Below, piece after piece: positions 1-8,204 of a stretch of DNA of 10,552 bases (position 1 is the stretch's first letter; each line of letters begins with the position of its first letter). The notes under the pieces are model-generated. The model saw only the letters and a list, made by a program, of their open reading frames with translations, was not told the origin of the DNA and did not search any database. The translations under genes were made by a program, and so were the position numbers. This DNA is from Stramenopiles sp. TOSAG23-2 (lineage: Eukaryota > Sar). The stretch covers positions 1 to 10,552 of the forward strand of contig LT650008.1 in assembly GCA_900128395.1 (NCBI GenBank), given 5' to 3'.

Positions 1-1
1 A

Positions 2-46
2 GGATTAACAAACCGCGTGGTACATGAACAAATATTTAGTCCATAA
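2..46 (+). CDS. possible 3' end of an upstream gene (partial)
   Basis: An open frame enters from the left edge and ends at TAA (44-46). Its fourteen codons (Gly-Leu-Thr-Asn ... Phe-Ser-Pro) include TTA, ACA, GTA, CAA and CCA, the codons the conserved genes here prefer. A G-rich purine motif at 82-96 lies about 36 bases after the stop, as after the coronin and transporter genes. Another frame (1-27, TGA stop) is also open to the edge, so the assignment is weak. The product cannot be identified from so few codons. Confidence 0.2.
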   Translation, partial: GLTNRVVHEQIFSP

Positions 47-330
47 TTCCATAATCATACATTCAGGCAACAAGTATCCAAGAGGGAGGTGTGTGGTATA
101 ATAATATATCAAATCTTTATGTATATATCAATAGGATATTGCATTCTGTTTTTTAAAAGAACTTAGTTTTAACATTCTATATATAGTAACATTCTTTATA
201 AATATTATAATACAGTAGAGAAAGAAAATATTCTTTTCTATTTTGTAATATTTTTTCTTTTTTGTAAAAATTATTTTTTTAATAATCAATCAACAATAAT
301 CCAAATTATTATAATTATATTAACCAAAAA
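47..330 (+). promoter_or_regulatory. intergenic leader upstream of the coronin gene
   Basis: This stretch is very AT-rich, with long T tracts around 220-282 and an A run immediately before the ATG at 331. The G-rich purine motif at 82-96 stands out against the AT background. I cannot point to a definite TATA box or transcription factor site; TATA-like strings are everywhere. The A-rich context just before the ATG is the local norm, since the transporter start at 4064 has it too. Confidence 0.35.
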
Positions 331-3240
331 ATGTCCTCATTTGTACGTAGTTCGAAATTTCGTAATATCATTGTAACACCATTTAAACGTGAAAATACAT
401 ATGAGAATATACAAGTATCCGATGGGAGTGCCGTATCGACTGGGTACGGAAATTGCGTAGATGCAAGTACTAATTTCCTTGCATATATTGATAAATCAAG
501 TAGTGGTAGTTGTATTGGTGTATTACCACACTCATCAATCGGTAGACGTCATGTTCCAGTACATGCAAAAACATATAAACAACCATTAATACGTGCAAAT
601 AGTTCACAAGTTACGACAATACAATTTACACCGCATAATGAATCAAACGATATCCTTGCTAGTGGAAATATGGATGGTATATTATCATTATTTGAAATAC
701 CAGAAGATGGTTTATCTGAAGATTTAACATCACCTACACGTAAATTAACATTAAAAGGTAATTCTTCAACTATTACTTCGTTACAATGGCATCGTGCAGC
801 TTCTAATGTTATAGCAACTGCTGGTAATAAAGAAGTACATTTATGGGATGTTGAAAAAGGTGAAGTAATATGTACGAATGATACGGAGCATAGTACAAAT
901 ATTACTGGATTAAAATGGGATTGGACTGGGAAACGTGTGTTAACATCATCTAAAGATAATATTGTACGTTTATTTGATTTAAGAGCATCTGAATCAAAAC
1001 AATCCATCGGTAGTGCACGTGGATTAAAACGTATGTCAATATGTTGGGCTGGAAAATCAAATGATATTTTCCTTGCAGTTGGACATAGTGCACGTATGGA
1101 ACGCCAATGCGTATTATATGATTCACGCAATTTATCAAAATCATTAAAAACAATACGTATTGATACAAATACAAGCCCAATGAAAGCATTGTATGATTTT
1201 GATTCCAATATATTATTTTGTTGCAGTCGTGGCGATACAACGATTAAAGTATTTGAACATAATCATGAGAAAGATCCATATTTACATCCAATTAATTCTA
1301 ATTCTGTATCTGGTTCACAAACGAAAGATGTATGTTTAATGCCAAAATTAGCAGTAGATGCAAAAGGATGTGAAATTGATCGTATATTGCGGTTAACACC
1401 AGGTTCAATCGATCCAGTACGTGTGGAAGTACCGCGTAAAGATAAAAATCGTAATTTTCAAGATGATTTATATCCAAATACATTTAGTAGAAAAGCTGCA
1501 ATGACATCGAAAGATTATTTCGATAATAACAATGATGCTGCTGTTTGTTTACCATTAACTGTATCAGTGGAAGAAAATAGTGTTGTTGGAAAAGCATCAT
1601 CTGCATTAAGAAATCGACCAGGATCGTTGGAATTAAAGCAAAAAAAAGCTGCTAATAATTCAACCAGCCAAACAAGTAGCGATGAAGTATCTTCACCAAT
1701 GTCTGCTAAAGCAAATCGTGCAAATTCATTATTTGCTGGACAAAGTAAATATAAATATGTACGTATGTCATGCCCAAATAAAGAACATACATATTTTAAT
1801 TTAAATATTGATACTTCCGTAGTAGATTCAATGCTTATCAGTGGATCTTCACGGCGATTTGCTATCCCATGGAAACGTCTTGCAGGTGGATCTATTTATT
1901 TAGGTGATTTAAACAAAACTGGAAAAGAAACTAGAAAAGAACCATTTGTATTAACTGGTTTAAAAGATCGTGTATCTTCATTACAATTTAATCCATCAAA
2001 TGATAATGTACTTGCATCCGGTATTGAAATGGGTGATATTGTTTTATGGAATTTACCAAATTCTAACGCAGCATTAGATGCCAATATAGATGCTACAAAT
2101 GGAAACAATGATCAATGCACTTTTTTATCCGGCCATATGAAAGGTGTCCGTGCTATTGAATGGAATCCAACTATTTCTAATTTTTTTGCATCAGCATCGA
2201 CGGATAATACAGTACGTTTTTGGGATGTCAATGAACAAAAAGAAATATGCGAACCAATTGAAGTGGGTTATGATTCTAAAATTACATCGATTGGATGGAA
2301 TTATGATGGTACGAAATTGATGACGTCAACGATGGATGACATTTTCATGGTTGATTTACGTAGTAGAAATGATAAACAAAATAGTATCTTGAGTAAAAAG
2401 CCACACGTAGGTGGTAAAGGTATGAAATGCCAATTATTACGGAATGAAAATTATTTTTGTACGATCGGTTTCGCAAGAATGGCAGCACGTGAATTAAAAG
2501 TATGGGATATTAGAAAGACTGATAATTGTATTAAAACGGAGAAAATTGATAATGGTTCTGGAATATTACATCCATTATATGATTTTGATACAAGTTGTTT
2601 ATTTTTAGCAGCCAATGGTGAAGCAACGATACATGTGTATGATATGAGGGATGATGGCAAAGCATCATTATGTGCACCATGTACAGTACCGGGTGATCCA
2701 ATGACTGGATTAACATTATTACCAAAAGCAAGTTGTAATATTAAAAATGTGGAATACAACCGTATGTTACGATGTACGAAAACATCTATTCAACCACTTA
2801 GTTTCCAAGTACCACGTAGTGATGATATGGTAACTTATTTCCAAGATGATATATTTACACCAACACGATCATATGGATCCATGATGAATTTAACAAATTA
2901 TTTAAATGGTGAGAAAGTTACAGTAAAAACAACAAATTTATGCCCAACCGGTATGAAACCAGTTTCTACAAAACCAGTAGTTGTACGTAAAAAAGTAGAT
3001 CAAACACAGAAATATTTTGATGAAGAAAAAGCAAAAGCAGATTTAAAAAAAATTAAAGATGCAAGTTTTGAACGATTACAAGCATTAGCAGTACAACATG
3101 CAAATTACAATGTCAATCAAAGCATGGGTGGTAAAAAAAGTAGGGTACAACAAAAAGGTGTACGTATTAAAGGTGAATATGTGGCTGAAGTCAATGATGA
3201 TGAAAGTAGTGATAGTGGTTGGTCCGATGAGGATGATTAG
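331..3240 (+). CDS. coronin-7 / POD-1 type double coronin
   Basis: The 969-residue protein has two full coronin modules in tandem and no intron. Each begins with the short basic coronin signature (S8-K9-F10; S472-K473-Y474), followed by WD40 blades ending in VHLWDV (169-174), VRLFDLR (212-218), VRFWDV (628-633) and LKVWDIR (722-728). Each closes with the coronin C-terminal motif: LYDFD at 287 and 749, then a P-R plus FQDD segment near residues 375-385 and again near 840. The halves repeat about 462 residues apart. There is no classical coiled-coil tail. The protein ends instead with a helical basic stretch (about 890-930) and an acidic tail with a single tryptophan (W964), like the acidic Arp2/3-binding tails of this family. 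Coronin-7 proteins act in actin control and Golgi/endosome trafficking. Length matches the family (about 900-1070). The first ATG of the frame follows an A run. The family is confident; exact function is inferred. Confidence 0.95.
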   Translation: MSSFVRSSKFRNIIVTPFKRENTYENIQVSDGSAVSTGYGNCVDASTNFLAYIDKSSSGSCIGVLPHSSIGRRHVPVHAKTYKQPLIRANSSQVTTIQFTPHNESNDILASGNMDGILSLFEIPEDGLSEDLTSPTRKLTLKGNSSTITSLQWHRAASNVIATAGNKEVHLWDVEKGEVICTNDTEHSTNITGLKWDWTGKRVLTSSKDNIVRLFDLRASESKQSIGSARGLKRMSICWAGKSNDIFLAVGHSARMERQCVLYDSRNLSKSLKTIRIDTNTSPMKALYDFDSNILFCCSRGDTTIKVFEHNHEKDPYLHPINSNSVSGSQTKDVCLMPKLAVDAKGCEIDRILRLTPGSIDPVRVEVPRKDKNRNFQDDLYPNTFSRKAAMTSKDYFDNNNDAAVCLPLTVSVEENSVVGKASSALRNRPGSLELKQKKAANNSTSQTSSDEVSSPMSAKANRANSLFAGQSKYKYVRMSCPNKEHTYFNLNIDTSVVDSMLISGSSRRFAIPWKRLAGGSIYLGDLNKTGKETRKEPFVLTGLKDRVSSLQFNPSNDNVLASGIEMGDIVLWNLPNSNAALDANIDATNGNNDQCTFLSGHMKGVRAIEWNPTISNFFASASTDNTVRFWDVNEQKEICEPIEVGYDSKITSIGWNYDGTKLMTSTMDDIFMVDLRSRNDKQNSILSKKPHVGGKGMKCQLLRNENYFCTIGFARMAARELKVWDIRKTDNCIKTEKIDNGSGILHPLYDFDTSCLFLAANGEATIHVYDMRDDGKASLCAPCTVPGDPMTGLTLLPKASCNIKNVEYNRMLRCTKTSIQPLSFQVPRSDDMVTYFQDDIFTPTRSYGSMMNLTNYLNGEKVTVKTTNLCPTGMKPVSTKPVVVRKKVDQTQKYFDEEKAKADLKKIKDASFERLQALAVQHANYNVNQSMGGKKSRVQQKGVRIKGEYVAEVNDDESSDSGWSDEDD

Positions 3241-4063
3241 AAAATTATAATATTATTGTTATGGAGGGTGGCAATCGTTCAATCTTTTTTTTAATATTCA
3301 ATATAGAAAAACATTTTTGAAATATATATATAATATATATAAGAAGAAAAAAAGAGAGAAGAGAGGTTGGTTTTGTGTATTCGTGGGAGGAATGAAAAGA
3401 TATACACAGAAGAGCGATGTAAAAGTGTGTGATGTGTTTTGATTTGTGTGAGACATTGCAGTTCAATATTATATATTGTTTAATCTTATATAAAAATCGC
3501 ATGATATATGCCATATATATATCATTAATATTTATCAGAAAAACACAAAAAGAAGAAACAGAGAGTATATAGATTGTAGCTTGGATTGTGTGTAATGCAT
3601 GCATCAAAACACATGTGGGAGAGAATGAAAATATATAAAAAAAAATATGTAAAAACAGAGAGTGAAGTAAGAGAAAGGTGGAGAGAGACAGAGAGACGAC
3701 GAAGTAAAATAGTTTTATCGGAAATGTTTTTTATTTTGCTTTCTAAAACAAATTTTTATCATATTTTCCCTTCATTTTCAAGTCAATTTTCTATCTAATA
3801 CACCAGTGCCATCAAGTCCATTAAGAAAAGGTGACGGTTGATATAATGCTTATGTATATTACAAAGTAATAGAAATAATATAGAAATATACATATTGCAA
3901 TTCAATTCTCATCTTGTAAATATAGCACCCATTCTATATATCATTTTCTTTTTTGTTATATACATATCATTTTATTTGATTGGTGTGGAACGTAAAAGAA
4001 ATATAGATTAAAAATTACAAAGATCATCATTATATTTATAAAAAAATAAAATTAAAAAAAATT
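3241..4063. other. intergenic region, coronin to transporter
   Basis: These 823 bases separate two genes on the same strand. They hold a G-rich motif 23 bases after the coronin stop (3263-3270), purine-rich tracts (about 3341-3367, 3546-3568 and 3655-3705, mostly AG/GA), TA-rich runs (about 3319-3341 and 3511-3522) and, near 3950-4063, an AT-rich leader ending in A-rich sequence before the next ATG. Short open frames here have the composition of simple repeats and match nothing I know. I see no convincing gene or RNA. Confidence 0.5.
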
Positions 4064-5672
4064 ATGCCAAATGAGGAACGGTTTCCGTTAATTAATGATA
4101 ATAATAATAATAATAATTTACCAAAACATATAAGAGAAAGAAATAAACGTATTATAGCAAATAGAGCACGACAATATCAATCATCTAATAATACCAACAA
4201 CCAATGCTGCCATCCAAATTCATGTTTCTATCGTTTTTTAGTTGCCTTATTAGCATCGTTTATGTGTTTTGGTGCACAAATTGCATATGATAGTATCGGT
4301 GCTGCTGGACCATATTTAAGAAAAACAATGCATATACATGCAGAAGAAATTGGGGATTTATATAGTGCATATCATTTACCAAATATTGTAATGGTACTTG
4401 TAGGTGGAATTTTTGCAAACCAAGTTGGTACATCGGTAGCTGCAGTGGTACTTTCTATATTTATTTGTATTGGTACAATTATTGTTGCTACTGCTACAAC
4501 ATTTCATATGATGCTTTTTGGTAGATTAGTTTTTGGTATTGGTTCGGAATCATTAACAATAGTACAATTAAGTATATTAAGTCGTTGGTTTTCCACATCG
4601 CATCGTTTTCCAAGTTTAGCTGTATCGATGGCAATGGCAAATTGTATTTCTAGTCTTGGTACAGTCGGTGCGTATGATTTAATACCATTATTAGGATCAA
4701 AACATGTACATGAATCATTATATTTATTAGGATTTTGGCCATGTTTAATAAGTTTAGGTTTAACCTTTATCTTTATATTTTTAGATCGATATGCAAAATA
4801 TGTAGAAACAAATGAAATCACAACGGAACGACGTTATATTGTAAATGGTGTGATTCAACAACGATCTGATACAAATAATACATCAACAACAACATCATCT
4901 TCATCACCAACATCATTAATTGATGTATGGAATGGTGTAAAACGATTTAGTAGTTTGTATTGGTATTTAGTATTATACATTGTTATCTTCACTGGTGCAA
5001 CGCAAGCATATGGTAATTTTGCGACTGATTTATTTGTTGAAAAATTTAGTTATAGTACCATTATTGCTGGACGTATCACATCGATGTCAACATGGGCAGC
5101 AGTTGCAACGGTATTACCAATTGGTGTGATTGTTGATTATTATGGACATCGTGCAACATTATTAATCATTGGTAGTATTATTTTATTTGCAAGTCATTTA
5201 TTTATTGAATTTGTACCTGAATCAAATAAATATATGTAAGTTTTTGACATCTTTATCATCATCATTCCCTTCTATATATATAAGAGTAATAATTTGTACG
5301 TATATGAACTAACATTTTATATATTCACACAGTGTAATGGCTGTTTTTGGTTTAGGTTTGGGTATTATACAAGCATCAATCTTTCCATCCGTTGCATTAT
5401 CTGTACCAGTCGATATGGCACCATTTGCATTTGGTGTTGTTGGTGCGATGATGAATGCATCGATGGTCTTTTTCCCATATTTCACAGGACATATACATGA
5501 TATTAGTAAAACATATAATGTACCAATGTATTTATTTTTAAGTTACGATGCATGTTGTTTAATACTTGGTTGTTGGATGTTACGTGATCCAGATGCTAGA
5601 AAATTATTACAAAGTTCTGAAAGTGTTTCTCACGTTGTAGATGAGGATGAGGAAGATTATGAACCAGAGTAA
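4064..5672 (+). CDS. MFSD1-like lysosomal transporter (two exons)
   Basis: The exons are 4064-5235 and 5333-5672, joined in phase across a 97-base intron, giving 503 residues. The protein is a 12-helix major facilitator. TM1 is near residues 57-85 (FGAQIAYDS), and the MFSD1-type core FGRLVFGIGSES lies at 152-163 followed by SRWF. A Ser/Thr-rich cytoplasmic loop (about 265-285) separates the helix bundles, and the last three helices lie in exon 2. The tail is acidic (DEDEEDYEPE). Animal MFSD1 is a lysosomal dipeptide exporter sorted by an N-terminal acidic dileucine motif; here E5-R-F-P-L9-I10 fits [DE]xxxL[LI]. An Asn run (about 13-18) follows it. Without splicing the protein would stop inside the intron and lose three helices, which supports the intron. 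Substrate is inferred from the family only. Confidence 0.9.
4094..4118 (+). repeat. AAT trinucleotide microsatellite in CDS
   Basis: A short AAT/GAT run encodes an asparagine stretch just after the dileucine motif of the transporter. It is in frame, so repeat length changes would alter only the cytoplasmic N-terminus. Such Asn runs are common in AT-rich protist genomes. Confidence 0.8.
5236..5332 (+). other. intron of the MFSD1-like gene
   Basis: The donor is GTAAGT (5236-5241), a CTAAC branch motif lies at 5309-5313 with its A 19 bases before the acceptor AG, and the acceptor is CACACAG (5326-5332). The intron splits an Ile codon (AT|T), and the downstream frame continues directly into transmembrane coding. 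It is more AT-rich than the exons. Confidence 0.93.
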
Positions 5673-6131
5673 TAAGGGGGTAGTAGGTGGTAGACATTCT
5701 ACAATTGGTCTAAATTAATCGGAGGGTGATGAGATGACATCGATTGATATACTTTTGTACGTTCGTACGAAAATTACAAAAAATTATATTTTTGTGATCG
5801 TGTGTCGTGTGTCATGTGTTCGTATTTTAAAAACACACTTTTGTATAAAAAAAAGAAAACACACTCCTAAAATTTTATGTACGCGCACTAGATGATCGCA
5901 CCATTAATATGTGGGTTTAAAAAATAATATTTTTTACGTACTTTTTACGATAAATACTCGTACATTTTATCATTATCATATCATAAGTTAATATCATAAA
6001 ATACTAATAAAGTCGTAGAGTTACATTAGAAAAAAAAAGTACACACACATTTTTTTTTTTTACGGGGGGAGAGGATAAATTCGTTTTCTTTCTTCTCTCA
6101 CAATCTCTCCTCAAATATCTCTACTCTCATT
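5673..6131. other. intergenic region between convergent genes
   Basis: This holds the 3' ends of the transporter (+) and the biotin ligase (-). A second in-frame TAA follows the transporter stop directly (5673-5675), and a G-rich stretch covers 5676-5695 and 5721-5728. There is a 10-base palindrome TTCGTACGAA at 5762-5771, a possible poly(A) signal AATAAA on the plus strand at 6006-6011, and a long T run before 6061. The pyrimidine-rich stretch 6081-6131 reads as GA-rich 3' UTR on the ligase strand. No gene is seen. Confidence 0.5.
6006..6011 (+). terminator. candidate poly(A) signal for the transporter
   Basis: AATAAA lies 334 bases after the transporter stop. It is the clearest such hexamer I saw in this intergenic region, but in AT-rich DNA it can occur by chance. 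Confidence 0.3.
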
Positions 6132-7190
6132 TCACAATTTACGTCGTATTAAACCTTTGAAAAAATCAAATGAATTTCCATCTGGATATAATTCATATTT
6201 ATTACCATCATCATCTACTGAATACAAACCACCGGATACGTTTGATATACCTTTAATAGTAACATCAATTGGATCTTTACCATCGCGTAATACAACTTGT
6301 ACACGTTGATTGGAATGTAACCATGCTTTACAATATTCATCTTCAAATGGTTTAAAACCTTGTACGTTAAATATATCCATCATATTTTCATATTGATTTA
6401 ATATTTCACTAATAACTTGTTCACGTTTTAATTCTGGTATTGTTTTATTATTTGAACGTAATATAGAATTTAAACTAACCGTTGGTTGATCATTGGTTGT
6501 ATTAATACCAACACCAAGTGTAACATCAAAGACACCATTATAGGATGAACTTTGGCATAATACACCACCAATTTTAATCGTTTTATTGACGTATATATCA
6601 TTTGGCCATTTAATACCTATATCAATATCTGTTCCACCTGGCAATGCTTTAATAGCTTTAATAATTGCAAGTGATATCATATATTGTATAAAAGGTAATC
6701 GTGCACCATTTGTTTCTACTGATTTAAATGAAAACATCGAACATCCATGGGGTGATTCCCATACATTTCCACCACGTCCTTTCCCTTGGCTTTGTCGATC
6801 TACGATGCATATTAAACCATTTTGTATTCCATCAAAATATGTTTTTAATAAAGTTTGTGATGATGGTATAAGTGGTGAATACAATAATAAACGTCCAAAT
6901 GTATTTGTTTTTAATAACGAATTAAATAATGCAATATTAAACGTTGTCTTATTTTGTTTTAAACTTGTAATCGTTTCAACATTTAATTCTTTCACTTTTA
7001 ATCCGTTTTTATCTGCATTTTGTTTGATTTGTTCTAAACCACTTTGTATACATTGAATAGATAAATTATTTGGATCATAAAAAATACAATTCAATAAAAA
7101 ATTATTAGTATGGTCAATGGACATTTTTTTATAAATTAAATACGTTGTAATTGCGGTACAATATATAGTAAATTGAGTCACTCCTTCCAT
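6132..7190 (-). CDS. biotin-protein ligase (holocarboxylase synthetase)
   Basis: The 352-residue enzyme attaches biotin to biotin-dependent carboxylases through biotinyl-AMP. The biotin/ATP loop GKGRGG is at 136-141, matching GRGRRG of E. coli BirA, with R139 equivalent to the BirA R118 position. WESPHG follows at 144-149. The KWPND motif is at 194-198, and K206 in IKIGG matches the catalytic lysine region of BirA. The C-terminal cap ends in PDGNSFDFFKGLI (336-348), typical of eukaryotic HCS. There is no N-terminal DNA-binding domain, so it is not a repressor. The protein is shorter than animal HCS and close to plant and protist forms. An in-frame stop lies about 35 bases upstream of the first ATG. 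A second ATG at 7124 (Met23) has the A-run context typical of this region, giving a 330-residue form. It converges with the transporter gene and shows no intron. Confidence 0.93.
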   Translation of the reverse strand: MEGVTQFTIYCTAITTYLIYKKMSIDHTNNFLLNCIFYDPNNLSIQCIQSGLEQIKQNADKNGLKVKELNVETITSLKQNKTTFNIALFNSLLKTNTFGRLLLYSPLIPSSQTLLKTYFDGIQNGLICIVDRQSQGKGRGGNVWESPHGCSMFSFKSVETNGARLPFIQYMISLAIIKAIKALPGGTDIDIGIKWPNDIYVNKTIKIGGVLCQSSSYNGVFDVTLGVGINTTNDQPTVSLNSILRSNNKTIPELKREQVISEILNQYENMMDIFNVQGFKPFEDEYCKAWLHSNQRVQVVLRDGKDPIDVTIKGISNVSGGLYSVDDDGNKYELYPDGNSFDFFKGLIRRKL

Positions 7191-7654
7191 CGATGGTGGC
7201 AGTGATGTTGGTAATGAGAAAAGTTATATTTGAAATATAATAAAATATTTTACTATGAATAATCTAGAATAGTAGTGACTATAATAGATATATTTAAAGG
7301 GATTATTTCTGTCTTTTTATATACAATTCTTCTCTTCTTTCAAATCATGCATATTTCTTTATCTTGTATACACAGAGTCACAGAGTATTATTCTATACTA
7401 ATACGCTTGCATATATATAATAGTTTTTGTGGAAGAATAATAATAAGAATGAGCACGAAAACTCTAAATAATATTATTTTAAGATTTGTACTTGATAGTA
7501 TATCATGCTTCTGGGTCTATTTAAAACAACCCTAATAATCTTACGACGAGACGACGAGCGCACGAGCGCTGTGTTTCTGGAATTTATCAGATTTTTAATG
7601 CTCTATCTATGCTATTTAATGCTGTCCCCATACTAAATTTCAGGTAGGTAAAGA
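7191..7654. other. intergenic region upstream of biotin ligase
   Basis: This includes the minus-strand 5' flank of the biotin ligase gene (7191-7270) and then sequence with no convincing gene. An open plus-strand frame at 7275-7535 begins at a non-ATG codon and looks like chance. A 9-base direct repeat, TTTAATGCT, occurs at 7594-7602 and 7615-7623. The GC-rich patch is listed separately. Confidence 0.45.
7543..7570. repeat. GC-rich tandem 8-mer and mini-hairpin
   Basis: ACGACGAG occurs twice back to back (7543-7558), followed by a small inverted repeat, AGCGC / GCGCT (7557-7561 and 7566-7570) around a 4-base loop. The surrounding DNA is strongly AT-rich, so this patch is conspicuous. It lies near where the compositionally distinct stretch begins. 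Confidence 0.6.
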
Positions 7655-8204
7655 TTAATTAACTTTACTCACTATAGTCTTTTTTCCGATCAAAATGTTG
7701 TTAAGTAGGATTTTTTCTGGATTTGAATAAAATCCAGAAACAGTGCTCGTATGAATAACATGAAAATAGCTTACATGTGTCACATCATATGGCCAAAAGG
7801 ACATATTTGTGAAAAGCCCAATGCACTTATCCAATATTTCTTGACTTATAGAAATGTACTGATTTCCGAATTGCAGACCAACAACACATCTGGTGTCTGT
7901 CCTTGATAGTAACAATAATATGTTAAATCACTATTATCTATGTAATAGGCGGTTGCACCATTTGTATAACTTTTGCTCTTTCCTTACACTTTCAAAATAC
8001 TTGTAATCAGGACCATGTAGTGGGAAATAACATATACTCTTTGAAACGGTTTCTGTCAGTGCATTTGCATTTGTACATCCAGTATGTGTGTTTATCACTA
8101 CCAACCAAATTCAGTGTTGTCACAGCAGGGAGGTTTTCTATTGCATTGTAATTATTCCGTTCCTTGAAAGTTTGTATGATGAACTGAATGTAGAAATGGC
8201 GGTT
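7655..8204 (-). pseudogene. unresolved coding-like region, spliced or decayed
   Basis: Reading leftward from 8204, one frame is open from 8204 to a TGA at 8009-8007. It has protein-like composition, with Cys, Trp, Tyr and charged residues mixed. A second frame is open from about 8116 leftward with equally plausible protein, meets a cluster of stops TAA-TAG-TGA near 7935-7928, then stays open for 90 codons to TAA at 7657-7655. None of these frames begins with a suitable ATG. The second frame could be one gene interrupted by a short intron: GT-type donors exist near 7990-7970, and a TTTAAC plus CAAG acceptor-like segment lies near 7925-7900, but no single combination is convincing. A GTGAGT donor-like site also occurs near 7671. 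I do not recognise the product. It may equally be a pseudogene with frameshifts. GC content is visibly higher than in nearby intergenic DNA, which itself favours chance open frames. Confidence 0.4.
7714..7740. repeat. perfect 10-bp inverted repeat (hairpin)
   Basis: TTTCTGGATT (7714-7723) and AATCCAGAAA (7731-7740) form a perfect 10-bp stem with a 7-base loop. A related string, TTTCTGGAA, occurs at 7574-7582. The hairpin lies within the minus-strand coding-like region near its 3' end. Confidence 0.75.

Noticed and set aside
549-1208. Long minus-strand open frame (219 codons)
   Set aside because: It is fully antisense to the coronin gene, whose domain structure is unambiguous; the frame is open because of that gene's codon bias.
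2451-2759. Minus-strand open frames antisense to the coronin 3' half
   Set aside because: They have no protein-family features and are explained by the opposite-strand coding.
3586-3798. Plus-strand open frame in the coronin-transporter gap
   Set aside because: Its composition follows simple AG repeats and an AT tail, it begins at a non-ATG codon, and it resembles no protein I know.
3797-3843. Short proline/serine-coding frame ending in TGA just after the AG-rich tract
   Set aside because: It reads like coding for about fifteen codons, but there is no start, no firm splice site and no partner exon.
5294-5500. Open frame overlapping the transporter second exon in another frame
   Set aside because: It begins inside the intron and shadows the exon whose spliced frame encodes the last transporter helices.
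6586-7056. Plus-strand open frame of 156 codons
   Set aside because: It is antisense to the catalytic core of the biotin ligase.
7275-7535. Plus-strand open frame upstream of the biotin ligase
   Set aside because: Non-ATG start, AT-driven composition, no recognisable features.
8088-8195. Upstream extension of the orphan gene to a GTG
   Set aside because: GTG starts are not expected in a eukaryotic nuclear gene. The frame is open upstream, but the ATG at 8196 has good context; an upstream exon remains possible.
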